NCBI RefSeq assembly: GCF_036077095.1
Contig: NZ_CP107960.1
Coordinates: forward strand, 8,680,001 to 8,744,000
Origin: Streptomyces sp. NBC_00376
GTDB lineage: Bacteria; Actinomycetota; Actinomycetes; Streptomycetales; Streptomycetaceae
DNA length: 64,000 bases
Direction of reading: 5' to 3'
In this document: positions 35,484-44,929 of the stretch, one piece after another
Layout of the letters: each line of letters begins with the position of its first letter
Position numbering within the stretch: position 1 is the stretch's first letter
Position numbers and translations under genes: made by a program
Notes under the pieces: generated by a model
Told to the model about the DNA's origin: nothing
The model's database searches: none
The model's input: the letters and a program-made list of their open reading frames with translations, nothing else

Positions 35484-36389
35484 ATGATCCTCGACCCTGA
35501 CGCGACGCTCGAAGCCGTCGTATCAAGCCTGCAGAACCTGTCGGTTCCGTGGAGCGGGGGTCCCGTCGGAATCGTCGGCTGGGGCTTCTCGAACGTCGTG
35601 CTCAGGGTCGGCACCGACGTCCTCATCAGGGTGCCGCGCACTCCCGAGGCCAAGGGCAGAAGCAAGCACACTGCCGAGGTCCTGCGGCGACTGCCGCCCC
35701 TGCCGCTGGCCGTCCCCGAGGTGCTCGGAATGCTTCCGACCGGGCCGCGGCTGCCCTTTGGCGCCGTGCTTCTCAGGAGACTGCCAGGCGCTGTCGTGGA
35801 CGACGACGTCGCTCGCGCGGATCGTGAAGCTTTCACCGGCGACCTGACAGCTTTCGTCTCGGCGCTGCACAACTGCGGCGACGAACCGCTGCTGGGCATC
35901 CTCGGGGCGGACGGGGCCGGACAGGTGATCGATGCCCTCGATGCCGGGACGGCCGCAGCCACCGCGGACCGGCTGGCCGGTCGCGAGCGGCAGGTGTTCG
36001 AACGATGGGCCACAGCCCATCGGGGGTGGCTCGCCGGTGCCGAGGTCGTGCCGATCCACGGCGATGTCTGGCCCGGCAACCTCCTGCACACCTCCGGGAG
36101 GCTGTCCGGCGTCCTGGACTGGGACGAGGTGAGGGTCGGCCCGCGGGCGGTCGATCTGTGCGGCGTCTGGTACCTGGGCCGCGACTTCACCGAGGAGATG
36201 ATGAGCGCCTACGCGGCCCGGAACTCCTGTGACTACAAGGTCTTGCACGAAGAGACCAGGCTCGCCGGAGTCCGACGTGAACTGCGGGGCGTCACCTGGT
36301 CCCTACGCCACAACGACCCCGAGGAACTCGAGGAGTCCCTGGACAAGGTGCGGCGGTCCCTGCACGAGTTCCTGCTCCCGCCCGCCTGA
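35484..36389 (+). CDS. Aminoglycoside phosphotransferase-family (APH) kinase
   Basis: 301 residues from ATG 35484 with AAGGA 7 nt upstream. The kinase fold is evident: GWGFSNVVLRVGTDVLIRVP (nucleotide loop and lysine-equivalent region), catalytic loop IHGDVWPGNLL (His192, Asp194, Asn199) and metal-binding VLDWDEVRVGPRAVDLCGVW (Asp212/214). Members phosphorylate antibiotics, choline-like compounds or other small hydroxyl substrates; no neighbour points to one. It is intact and flanked by pseudogenes. Confidence 0.85.
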   Translation: MILDPDATLEAVVSSLQNLSVPWSGGPVGIVGWGFSNVVLRVGTDVLIRVPRTPEAKGRSKHTAEVLRRLPPLPLAVPEVLGMLPTGPRLPFGAVLLRRLPGAVVDDDVARADREAFTGDLTAFVSALHNCGDEPLLGILGADGAGQVIDALDAGTAAATADRLAGRERQVFERWATAHRGWLAGAEVVPIHGDVWPGNLLHTSGRLSGVLDWDEVRVGPRAVDLCGVWYLGRDFTEEMMSAYAARNSCDYKVLHEETRLAGVRRELRGVTWSLRHNDPEELEESLDKVRRSLHEFLLPPA

Positions 36390-36473
36390 CACGGCCGTCG
36401 CCCGCCTTTCCGTTCGCGGCCTTCACCGAAGCGCCGACACCGGATTGAGACAGACACCCACGTTCCCCGCTCC

Positions 36474-37180
36474 ACCAGCGCATCCCAAGCACATCCAGGT
36501 CCGCCCGCCGCTGCTCAGTGAGCTTGTCGCCCCGCCGCCGAGCGTTGTCGATCCACGTACCGAGCCTCACCACCACGACCCCGTCAGCCCCGTTCTGACG
36601 GCCCGCCGCACCGGCCTCCGCCTCCAAGTGCTCGACGTGCTTCCGAGACACCCGAAGGTGCCCCTCACGGGCATGGAACCGAGCGGCATTAGGACGTCCA
36701 GCACAACAGCGAAGAACAGCACCGTCCGGTCAGAGGACGGTTCCTGCACGCCCGCCTGCCCTACCAGCGCATGCCGAGGGCGACGAGGTCCGCACGGCGC
36801 TGCTCGGTAAGCCTGTGGGCGCGTTTGCGTACGTTGTCGAGCCAGGTGCCGAGTTTGATCACCACAAGCCTGCCAGTACTTGTCTGATGGCCTGCCGGGC
36901 CGGCTGTTCCCTCCGCTGCTCCTTCCAGGTGTTCGTGTTTCCGGGATACCCGAAGATGCCCCTCGCGGGCGTGGTACTGCCGTGCCGCACGCAGGTTGAG
37001 TGCCCACATGTCGTCCTGTGTCCGTTTTACCGGCCGTTCTGCTTTCTCGGCGGGTTCGATTCCGAAAAAGTTTGCCAGGAGCCATTGCTGTGCGGGGAGG
37101 AGCTGTTCCCACCCGTGCCGCTGCGCCGGCACTCACCTCCCGAGGTCTTCGCCCTGCGCGATCGCTTTGCCGACCACCAC
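36474..37180 (-). pseudogene. Helicase-associated repeats, two tandem C-terminal fragments
   Basis: Unit one (36474-36740): NAARFHAREGHLRVSRKHVE, GTWIDNARRRGDKLTEQRRA, DLDVLGMRW. Unit two (36761-37180): AQRHGWEQLLPAQQWLLANF, QYHAREGHLRVSRKHEHLEG, GTWLDNVRKRAHRLTEQRRA, DLVALGMRW and stop. A TGA stands upstream of unit two where relatives have Trp (GR-stop-VPAQRHGW). Both are ends of helicases like those at 13433 and 17332, so at least three copies have decayed here. Confidence 0.75.
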
Positions 37181-37770
37181 CGGCAGGCGGGGATCTGCGC
37201 TTCAACTGCCTGGTGGCCGCTCCGGGCGGCCGCACCGTCTGGCGCGGCAAGGGAACTCCGTACTGCAGCTTGCGCCAATCGGGCTCAGGCCCGTGCCCGT
37301 TGGATGAGAAGCTCGTCCGGGTGGTGACCCTGCAGGCGTTCGGTAGCGGGCAGTTCTAGCCGGTTCCTCATCCGGCGATCCGGCAGTCCGCCCTGACCGC
37401 CGAGACCGTCGGCCTTTGTATATGGAGGTTCATCGGGAATCTCCGTACATCTGCGCGGGCTCTGGCCGACGATGTTCTGGTCACCATCGGCCACGCATGA
37501 CGTTCCAGGGTTGCCGTGTCATGGCGAGTGGGTTGCCTGCGGTCACCGTACTGTTTCTCGTGCTGGATGGAGGGTGCGAGCCTCGCCATGGCCCCGAGCG
37601 ATGCCCTTGGCACGCACTCGTCCGTCAGGCCGCCGCAACGGTCCGGTGAAACTGGCGCAGCCCGATCCAGGGAACACCGGGGAGGGTGACAAGCGACCCC
37701 GTTGATGGGAAGGGACGCCGCCGGGACTACCGGATGGTGTGGGTCCGTTCAGCAAGGCCAGGGAAGGGTG
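37181..37770. other. Region without a supportable gene
   Basis: 590 bp between helicase debris and the DUF5996 gene. Short frames on both strands show no domain or consistent start. The DUF5996 promoter is presumably in the last part. Confidence 0.4.
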
Positions 37771-38736
37771 ATGACCATGGAACTGTTCCTGCCGATCCCG
37801 CTTGCCGAGTGGCGGGACACCAAGGAGACGCTCCACCGCTTCGCGCAGATCGTCGGGAAGATCCGTCTCGCCGCCAGCGCCCGGCGCAACCACTGGTGGA
37901 ATGTTCCGTTCCACCTCGCGGGGCGCGGTATCACGACGCGCCCGATGGGGCAGGTCGACGGCAACCCGATCTTCACGATGGACTTCGACTTTGTCGCGCA
38001 TCAGTTGGTCATCTCGATGCTGGACGGCCGGGAGATCTCCTTTCCGCTCGTCGGTCAGTCCGTTGCTTCCTTCCACGACGCGGTCATGGAGTCGCTGGCA
38101 GCGTTGGGCATCAGGGTGCGGCTGGACGTGCCCAGGCCCTTCGACCTGCCCGACTCCGCCCGGCCGTTCGCCGAGGACGCCGAGCATGCGACGTACGAGC
38201 CCGCGCAGGCCAACCGCTACTGGCGGGTCCTCAGCCAGGTGGCGTCGGTGCTGGAGGAATTCGCCGCAGGGTATTCGGGAAAGGTGAGCCCGGTGCACCA
38301 CTTCTGGCACACCTTCGACATCGCGCACACCCGGTTCTCCGAGCGTCACATCGAGCAGCCTCAGCAGGTGGACCCCGTCACCCGGGAGGCATACTCCCGG
38401 GAGGTGATCAGCTTTGGCTTCTGGTTCGGGGACGACACCTTCCCCGCACCCGCGTTCTACTCCTACACAGCCCCAGAGCCGGCGCACCTGGCAGAGGAGC
38501 CGCTCGAACCCGCGGCGGCGTACTGGGTCGCCCGGAACGACAGCCACCTGGCCGTACTGCCGTACGACGAAGCCCGTGCCGAAGCCGACCCGCGTGGCGC
38601 CGTACTCGCCTTCTACGAGAGCGCGTACCGGGCCGGTGCCCGGCGCGCCGGATGGCCGATCGACCCGCTCGCATGCCCGGGCGGAGTGACGGACCCGAAA
38701 CTGCGGTCCCACAGACCCCACCCGGTTTCCGGCTGA
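37771..38736 (+). CDS. DUF5996 family protein
   Basis: 321 residues: LAEWRDTKETLHRFAQIVGK, NHWWNVPFHLAGRGITTRPM, FTMDFDFVAHQLVISMLDGR, HHFWHTFDIAHTRFSERHIE, VISFGFWFGDDTFPAPAFYS and FYESAYRAGARRAGWPID. The conserved Trp/His-rich blocks identify the uncharacterised actinobacterial DUF5996. Clustered His and acidic residues suggest a metal or ligand site, but no reaction is known. ATG 37771 or 37777 are both possible behind GGGAAGG. The gene is intact. Confidence 0.85.
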   Translation: MTMELFLPIPLAEWRDTKETLHRFAQIVGKIRLAASARRNHWWNVPFHLAGRGITTRPMGQVDGNPIFTMDFDFVAHQLVISMLDGREISFPLVGQSVASFHDAVMESLAALGIRVRLDVPRPFDLPDSARPFAEDAEHATYEPAQANRYWRVLSQVASVLEEFAAGYSGKVSPVHHFWHTFDIAHTRFSERHIEQPQQVDPVTREAYSREVISFGFWFGDDTFPAPAFYSYTAPEPAHLAEEPLEPAAAYWVARNDSHLAVLPYDEARAEADPRGAVLAFYESAYRAGARRAGWPIDPLACPGGVTDPKLRSHRPHPVSG

Positions 38737-38769
38737 GGCACGACAGCAACCGCGAACCCCACGTCGGCA

Positions 38770-39210
38770 TGGCCACCCGGACTGTCTGCCTCGTCCTTGA
38801 TCAGATCGCTGTGGACGGCTCCATCGCCAAGGCCCCGGAGGCGGCGAGGCGGCCGATCGCTCACCGGTCGACCGCGGCAAACAGGGCCTCAAACGACCGG
38901 ACATGACGGACGGCTACGGGATTCCCCTGGGCCGTGTCCTGGCCGGTGCCAACCGCCACGACTCCCCGCTGCTCGCCCCGCCCCTGGACCGTCTGGACGA
39001 TCTTTGGCCATTGCCAGTCAGCGTTGGCATGTCGAACGCACTCACGCCTGGCAGAACGCTTTCCGCCGGCTCGCCCGCTGCTACGAGCGGCGCACCACCG
39101 TCATCGACGCATTCTTCGGCCTCGCCGACACGATCGTCACCGTCCGTAGCCTGATCCGGCAGGCATGGACCACCCACCGCTGGGAGGAACGCCTCCGACG
39201 CCGCGCATGA
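38770..39210 (+). pseudogene. IS5-family transposase C-terminal remnant with frameshifts
   Basis: Three frames carry successive pieces: VCLVLDQIAVDGSIAKAPEA (catalytic Asp), MTDGYGIPLGRVLAGANRHD, then SQRWHVERTHAWQNAFRRLA and RCYERRTTVIDAFFGLADTI with the final Glu. At least two frameshifts and the missing N-terminus make it inactive. Confidence 0.8.
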
Positions 39211-39326
39211 CCTGCCGCCTGTCCGCGCGGACTCTGAAGACCATCGTCAGGCCGCCCGCGCGGAAAGATGGGTATTGGCGGAGGACCAGTAGTCCAAGCG
39301 ATCTTGATGCCGGTCGGAGGGGTGTG

Positions 39327-39824
39327 TCAGTGCGCCTCCGTGAGTGCCTGCTCATAGGCTGCCTGAAGGAGTTCGGAGGGCCGGGGGTGGTTGGGGTTCG
39401 GGCGGGCAATACCCAGGTGCACCTCGCGGAGTTCGTCCATGAGGTCCTCCCAGAGATGCGGGCCGCCGTCCTCCAAGAGGCCAGCGCGGACGCTGAGTTC
39501 GGGTGTGATCGGGCGGTGTCGCATTCCCCAGGAGCCGAGCGCGACCATGATGGGGACTGTCTGGATGCCCGCTTCTGTGAGGCTGTAGGTCGCTCGACGT
39601 CCTCGTTCGGCCTGTTCCTGCGTGAGGAGACCGCCGGCGACGAGGGCCTTGAGACGGCTGCTGAGGATGTTCGACGCGATCCCCTCCTCGGAGTGGCTGA
39701 GCAGCTCGCGGAAGTGTCGGCGCCCGCCGAACATCACGTCGCGCAGGACGATGAGGCTCCACTGATCCCCGAGTGCCTCCACCGCCGCGTTGACCGCGCA
39801 TCCGGACCGCGGTTTGTCTCGCAT
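39327..39824 (-). CDS. HxlR-family winged-helix regulator
   Basis: 165 residues: MRDKPRSGCAVNAAVEALGD, WSLIVLRDVMFGGRRHFREL, GIASNILSSRLKALVAGGLL and RRATYSLTEAGIQTVPIMVA, i.e. the HxlR winged helix with the conserved N-terminal Cys9. HxlR proteins often sense electrophiles through that Cys. ATG 39824 is chosen because GGAGG lies 5 nt upstream. It is divergent from a RibD-type reductase with an inverted-repeat operator between, so it is likely to repress itself and that gene. Confidence 0.9.
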   Translation of the reverse strand: MRDKPRSGCAVNAAVEALGDQWSLIVLRDVMFGGRRHFRELLSHSEEGIASNILSSRLKALVAGGLLTQEQAERGRRATYSLTEAGIQTVPIMVALGSWGMRHRPITPELSVRAGLLEDGGPHLWEDLMDELREVHLGIARPNPNHPRPSELLQAAYEQALTEAH

Positions 39825-39835
39825 GCCCACCTCCA

Positions 39836-39901
39836 GTGATTGCATGCTGCCATCACCGAGTCTAGGCTCGCCCACGGCTAGTGATTGCAGTTCGCAATCA
39901 C
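39836..39901. promoter_or_regulatory. HxlR operator between divergent genes
   Basis: GTGATTGC occurs at 39836-39843 and 39881-39888, and its exact complement GCAATCAC at 39894-39901, so the last two form a perfect 8-bp inverted repeat with a 5-nt spacer. The repeat sits within the divergent promoter of hxlR-like and reductase genes, the expected place for autoregulation. Confidence 0.65.
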
Positions 39902-39928
39902 ATCGCTTCGAGGGCAGGGGTCCGTGCA

Positions 39929-40573
39929 ATGTCCCGCGTGAGGGTCCACAACTTCTCCGTCTCTATCGACGGATTCGCCACTGGTGAAGGGCAGAGTCTC
40001 GATGCCCCGTTCGGCCACGCCGACACGCGGCTCCATGAGTGGTTCTTCCCGACCAGGACCTTCCAGCAGATGCTGGGCAAGCCGGACGGGAGTACCGGGG
40101 TCGATGACGCCATCGCCGGCACCTGGGATGTCGGCATCGGAGCGGAGATCATGGGCCGCAACAAGTTCGGCCCCCAGCGCGGGCCTTGGGAGAACGACGA
40201 CTGGAACGGCTGGTGGGGGCCCAACCCACCCTTCCACACCCCGGTGTTCGTCCTGACCCACCACCCCCGCCCCTCGGTGGAGATGGAAGGCGGCACCACA
40301 TTCCACTTCATCGACGCCACGCCGCAGGAGGCACTCCGTCAGGCGCGCGAGGCCGCAGGCGGCCTGGACGTGAGGATCGGTGGCGGGCCGACCACGATCC
40401 GCGAGTTCCTCGTCGAAGACCTCATCGATCATCTGCACATCGCCGTCGTCCCGATCGTTCTGGGCCGTGGCGAGCGCCTGTGGGACGGACTCGAAGGACT
40501 CGAGCAGCGCTTCCAGGCCGAGTCCGTGACAACCTCCAGCGGCGTCACGCACATGACCTTCACCCGGCCGTAG
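39929..40573 (+). CDS. Dihydrofolate reductase-family (RibD C-terminal) protein
   Basis: 214 residues: MSRVRVHNFSVSIDGFATGE, IGAEIMGRNKFGPQRGPWEN, TPVFVLTHHPRPSVEMEGGT, LDVRIGGGPTTIREFLVEDL and HIAVVPIVLGRGERLWDGLE. This is a standalone RibD-C reductase of the longer subfamily with the NADPH-binding GGGPT. It is transcribed away from the HxlR gene and likely under its control, as for stress-responsive reductases. ATG 39929 follows AGGGG. It is only distantly similar to 26212-26766. Confidence 0.88.
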   Translation: MSRVRVHNFSVSIDGFATGEGQSLDAPFGHADTRLHEWFFPTRTFQQMLGKPDGSTGVDDAIAGTWDVGIGAEIMGRNKFGPQRGPWENDDWNGWWGPNPPFHTPVFVLTHHPRPSVEMEGGTTFHFIDATPQEALRQAREAAGGLDVRIGGGPTTIREFLVEDLIDHLHIAVVPIVLGRGERLWDGLEGLEQRFQAESVTTSSGVTHMTFTRP

Positions 40574-41400
40574 CGACCGCCCGTGCAGGCGGTAATCGGC
40601 CTCGGCCTTCCACCCCGCACGCTCCGAAGGCCGACAGGACGAACTCGGCGATGGCTACCTGGACTCGTGTTATGTACTGGCCCTGGTCTGCTGCGGCTGG
40701 AACTCCTGCCCACACCTTTGGCCTCCAGGCCGCGGCAAGGGGCCGCGAATGTGTAACGGCGCTTGCCGTGGCAGGTGGCACCGAGAACGTGCACGCGGAC
40801 CTGTCGCTTCCCTTGTGGCGGAAGGGAACGCACTGAACCGGAGCGGCTGTGCCGGGAGATGAATGAGGGAAACAAGCGGATACGCGAGCTGGAGATGGAG
40901 TGTGATGTCCTCAAGCGATGCATGGGTGTGCCACGAAGTTCTGTACGGCCGAGTGGAGGTGCAAGTCCACCACCGCCGGACCGTCCCCGCGGTTAGGTAG
41001 AAGCTGGTGCAGTCCAACCAGGGGATGCCCTCGTCGGCCCGGCGGGCGTACTCGTTGATCGCGTCGGCCAGGTGAGGCGGGCCGAGCTTGCCGACCGTGT
41101 TGCGGATGCGGGTGAAGACCAGTTCGCTCAAGACGCTTCCTCGGCTGTCCGTGCTGGCGGTGTTGCATGACCTGCGCGAGTACCGGGATCTGGTCTCGGA
41201 CGAGGACTCAGAGCGGTTCGAGCCCCCAGCCTCGCGTTCTCCGGCTCCTCAAGGCCACCGTTTCGACTCCGAACCGGTGCCGCGAGTCGCCGACCGGCCG
41301 TATCGCGCCTCCAGGGTGCGGGCATGCGACTGATAGAGCCAGCGTCCGAGGTTCTCGGGCTCCGGTTGCGTCGCAGTCGTGCGGACCGCAGGCTTCCCCT
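40574..41400. other. Debris, including an IS3 OrfA scrap
   Basis: At about 40838-40925 (+) the frame reads EMNEGNKRIRELEMECDVLK then RCM, the coiled-coil end of an IS3 OrfA. A minus frame near 40985-41131 reads GPPHLADAINEYARRADEGI without an assignable family. The remainder shows no gene. Confidence 0.45.
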
Positions 41401-42330
41401 ATGAACCGCACCCGAAAAGTCGGAGTGCCGCCCATCCTGGTGACGGGCGCGGCGGGCAGTGTCGGTGCCGTCGGACGATCCGTGGTCGAAGGGCTTCGAC
41501 AACGGGACCTGCCCGTCCGGGCCATGGTGCGTCGGGACGACGAGCGGGCGCAGGCGCTGCGCGCGACCGGTGCTGAGGTCGTCGTCGGAGACCTGACGCG
41601 TGCGGGCGACATCGCCGATGCCCTGGCAGGCTGTGCACGCATGTATTTCGGCATGGGTGTGTCGGCGCAGTATCTGCAGGCTGCCGTGACGGCGGCGGCC
41701 GTCGCGCGTGCTTCCGGAGGCCTGGAAGCGTTCGTGAACATGTCCCAGTTGACAGTCGCCGAGATCGGCCTTACCAGCACCTTCGAGTCCGTGCAGCAGC
41801 GGCAGCAGTGGTTGGTGGAGCAGGTTCTCGACTGGTCGGGCCTGCCCGTTGTCCAGGTCAGGCCCACCGTGTTCATGGAAAACCCCCTGTTCCGGGTCGG
41901 CTTTTCCTCGGTCGCGAAGTACGGAACCATCAGACTGCCCTTCGGCCGGGCGAGAACCTCCCCTGTGGCGGCTGGCGATGTCGCTGCGGTCGTGGAGGAG
42001 ATCCTGGCCGACCCGGCCCCGCACATCGGCAGTACTTACGAGCTGACCGGCCCGCGCTCGGAGGACGTCGCCGCCATGGCGGCGGAGGTCTCCACAGTTC
42101 TGGGCCGACCGGTAACGTACACCGACGTTCCGTTGCGGGATTGGGTCGACCACGATCTGAGGCCGTTGGGGCTGCCCGACCACGTCTTCCAGCACATCAC
42201 CACCATGGGACGCCTTCACGCGGAGAATCGATACGACCGCAAGGCAGAAGGCGTCGAGCAGGTCACCGGACGACCTCCTTCAGGGGTTGCTGAATTCGTC
42301 CGTAAGAATCCCAGCCTGTTCAGCCCCTGA
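41401..42330 (+). CDS. NmrA-family NAD(P)-binding protein
   Basis: 309 residues: PPILVTGAAGSVGAVGRSVV (GxxGxxG), DLPVRAMVRRDDERAQALRA, AEVVVGDLTRAGDIADALAG, FVNMSQLTVAEIGLTSTFES and VQVRPTVFMENPLF. It is an atypical short-chain dehydrogenase (NmrA/HSCARG-like) lacking a canonical YxxxK catalytic pair, so it may be a redox sensor or a quinone-type reductase. The protein is complete. It belongs to a different subgroup from the three NmrA-type remnants at 24208, 51330 and 60421. No recognisable ribosome site precedes ATG 41401. Confidence 0.85.
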   Translation: MNRTRKVGVPPILVTGAAGSVGAVGRSVVEGLRQRDLPVRAMVRRDDERAQALRATGAEVVVGDLTRAGDIADALAGCARMYFGMGVSAQYLQAAVTAAAVARASGGLEAFVNMSQLTVAEIGLTSTFESVQQRQQWLVEQVLDWSGLPVVQVRPTVFMENPLFRVGFSSVAKYGTIRLPFGRARTSPVAAGDVAAVVEEILADPAPHIGSTYELTGPRSEDVAAMAAEVSTVLGRPVTYTDVPLRDWVDHDLRPLGLPDHVFQHITTMGRLHAENRYDRKAEGVEQVTGRPPSGVAEFVRKNPSLFSP

Positions 42331-42813
42331 AACCGCTTCCCCGTCGTGTGTTGTCGAGCTGACCGCTGGGGGCGCCGGCCGACCATCATGCACAGGGCCT
42401 GCCGCTGCACGGGTACAGGTGTCGATCTCGAAACCGGAATGAGTAACCGGCCTGCGCGGTGGTCATTACTATGGCCGACCCCAGGAGCGGCAACATGCCC
42501 CGTTCGGAGCCTCCTCGACCGCTCCTCACTCCGTCCGTACCGTCTCACGCCGGCGACGTGAGACGGGCGCGCCTCCAAGCGGTCGCCGGGGCCAAGGCCA
42601 GTCTCGGACCCGTTCTGCCTCCAGGGCATCCTCAGCCGATGATCACGGCCTGGAAGCAGGACAGGGTGGCACGGTCGGCGACCGGCGAACCTGAGTCCGG
42701 AGAGTTGCGGGAAGCCGTGACCTGATTTTCTATCAGAACGGGACGGGCTGTCAGCGGCGCTTCCTCCTACATGACTTCCCGGCCTTGTCGATGGCCACCG
42801 AAGGCAAACGCGC
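42331..42813. other. Region without a supportable gene
   Basis: 483 bp. A plus frame from 42459 (MVITMADPRSGNMPRSEPPR) is open for 88 codons but has no recognisable domain and atypical composition. Probably non-coding or decayed. Confidence 0.35.
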
Positions 42814-42975
42814 CTACCGGCGCCGCCAATCCCATGGCCTGTTCAGGTGCTCGTCGAGGGCCGACAGGGCGATGTTCGTCAGCAGTGGGGACAGGATGCC
42901 GCCTTGCGAGGTGCCTGTCATCGTCACCCTGCTCTCACCGAGTTCCGTGAGCGGTCCCCTGGTGAAGATGGGACG
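42814..42975 (-). pseudogene. Group II intron reverse transcriptase fragment
   Basis: The minus frame reads GPLTELGESRVTMTGTSQGG then ILSPLLTNIALSALDEHLNR and PWDWRRR-stop. GTxQGGxLSPLLxNIxLxxLD is the conserved block 4 of group II intron reverse transcriptases. The catalytic YxDD block and the rest are absent. Confidence 0.7.
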
Positions 42976-43159
42976 CGTGGTGGGGAAGGGCCCCTACCCG
43001 GTGCGCGCGGAGATCGAGTGTGGCTTCCGCTGTCGTGACCAGTTCTTTTAACGGCTGGTGCTTCCCGAGCCGCGTCCCACCGGGACACTTCCAGCGCCCC
43101 TGGTGCCCGAGCCTCGTCGTAGGCTCCACTGCGCGAGCGGCCGCAGAGCGTCCACCCGT

Positions 43160-43370
43160 GCCCGGCCGTCCGGGGCCGGCTGATAGCGGATCTGTACGGG
43201 GTGGTGGGGATGACGGTGCGTTCGATGAGGCCCGCCGCCTCCAGCTCCTTCAGGCGCTGGGAGAGCAGCCGGTCGGAGATGCCGTTGATCAGCGCCCGGT
43301 AGTCGCCGAAGTGCCGGGCGCCCTGGGCTGCGGCCTGCAGTACCGAACCCGTCCGGCGCGTCCGATCAGT
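43160..43370 (-). pseudogene. HxlR-type regulator fragment, frameshifted
   Basis: The minus frame reads ARHFGDYRALINGISDRLLS then QRLKELEAAGLIERTVIPTT, the winged helix of HxlR proteins. The wing continues in the next frame (PVQIRYQP). The N-terminus and the end are missing. Confidence 0.65.
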
Positions 43371-43379
43371 TCCAGGGTG

Positions 43380-43555
43380 CCCTCGAAGCTCGGACAGCCG
43401 CCCCCGAAGCCCGCTGAGATCTGGCTCGGCGCCCAGAAGCCCAGAATGCTCGCCGTCACCGGCCGGACCGCCGGCGGCTGGATCTCGCCGCTGAACATCT
43501 ATGTCCCGCCGCAGCAGGTGCCTTAACTGCAGCGGATCATCGACGAGGTCCCGCG
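43380..43555 (+). pseudogene. Luciferase-like (LLM) flavin oxidoreductase fragment
   Basis: The frame reads PPPKPAEIWLGAQKPRMLAV then TGRTAGGWISPLNIYVPPQQ and VP-stop, LQRIIDEVP, the region IEIWLGAxKPRMLxLTGRxADGW of F420- or FMN-dependent luciferase-like enzymes. Both ends are missing and a stop interrupts it. Confidence 0.7.
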
Positions 43556-43683
43556 AAGGGGGCGACGGTGCGCGTGGTGGCCACGACGGGCTGCCCGAGC
43601 TTGCGGTAGGCAGTCACCAGTCCGGCGCCGATGGCCTGCGATGCACCCGTGATGACGGCGACCTTCCGGTCGTGAGAACTCAT
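43535..43683 (-). pseudogene. Short-chain dehydrogenase N-terminal fragment
   Basis: MSSHDRKVAVITGASQAIGA then GLVTAYRKLGQPVVATTRTV and APFAGPRR-stop: the Rossmann TGASQxIG start of an SDR, cut after ~48 residues where it meets the luciferase-like fragment. Confidence 0.75.
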
Positions 43684-43827
43684 GGTGACCTTCAGGAACT
43701 CGAAGCGGGGGTCCGGCCGGGCCCGACGGCCGATCGTTCTTGCGAGAAGCCGGCATCGCGTGTTCCGCGGCCGGCCGGCCCCTTCACTGCTGCCGCCGGG
43801 TCGTCAGGGCGCGCTCGGCCTGGCCCG

Positions 43828-44794
43828 TCACGTCCCGGACGAGGTCCCCGGCGGGTCGGATGTCTGGACGAGGCCGACGCCCTGACCCATGAGCCAGGGC
43901 ATCTCCTCCCGGTCGGCCTCGGTCGCGGGAACGGGCGGCAGCACGTTGAACTTGCGCAGCACGGTCTCTTCGCCCTGGAAGACGGTGGTGCCGACCTGTT
44001 CGAGTTCGTCACGGTGGGGCGGTACCTCAGCCGGCCGGTCGCTCCACTCGGCCACCACACGGTCGCGCTGCACCCGCATCGGATTGAAGTCGGGCCACTC
44101 CGGGCCGAAGATCCCAGTGCGTACCGTGTCCTCGTCCAGCGAGGCGATCAGCCTGCGGTGGTGCTCGGGATGGACAGGGGCCTCGGGCGAGGCGACCAGG
44201 CGGGTGCCCACCCATACGCCGTCGGCGCCCAGGCACAGGGCTGCGGCGACCTGGCGTCCGTCGGTGATTCCACCGGCGGCGAGTACCAGCGAGTGCTGGC
44301 CCACGGCATCCACGACGGCGGGCACACCGACCATGGTGGGCAGACCGCCGTAGTTGTGCCCGCCCGCCTCCCAGCCCTGGGCGTCGTCGACGGCACGCCG
44401 TGCCGCGTCGGCGGAGCCGACCTGCTCCCACACCGAAATGCCAGCCTCACGGAGCTGCTTGAGCTGGTGGGCAGGCGGATGGCCCCAGTGGAAGGAGACG
44501 ATCGGTAATCGCTCCTCGACGCAGACGCGAACGAGCTCGGTGTTGTCGAAGTACGACATGAGGTTGATGTGGAACGGAGCGCTCGCCACACCCTTGCGGA
44601 CCTCGTGGACGGTCTGTCGCAGAGTCTCCGGAGACATCATTGCGGCCCCCACCGACGCCCCCCGCTAGGGAGACGGCCACCGCCAGCTGCGCAGCGCCGC
44701 CCGCGAAGGCCATCCCGGCACAGACGAACGGGTACCGGACGGCAAAAGTCTCGGTGAACCTGATGGACAGAACGCTTGTAACGGGACGTTTCAT
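43828..44794 (-). pseudogene. Nitronate monooxygenase with a frameshift in a G tract
   Basis: The N-terminus MKRPVTSVLSIRFTETFAVR then PFVCAGMAFAGGAAQLAVAV lies in one frame. At a run of six G near 44664 the frame changes to MMSPETLRQTVHEVRKGVAS, FHINLMSYFDNTELVRVCVE and AGGHNYGGLPTMVGVPAVVD (catalytic-His region), then LAAGGITDGRQVAAALCLGA. The family is FMN-dependent and oxidises nitronates such as propionate-3-nitronate. Apart from the single-base shift the gene appears complete, so it may be a recent mutation or a sequencing error. It lies upstream of the CoA-catabolic genes on the opposite strand. Confidence 0.8.
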
Positions 44795-44929
44795 AACGAA
44801 TCTTTTCCATCTTGGGCATAGGCTCCCATGAGCCGCCGCCTGCTGGTGTTGCCACGGCGTGGAACCTCCTCGTGGCCACGGACAGGGGGACGAAGCGAAA
44901 GCCGGCCAGCTGACATCGAGTCACCGGGC

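Noticed and set aside
42459..42725. 88-codon plus-strand frame
   Set aside because: No domain, poor ribosome site and unusual composition; treated as non-coding.
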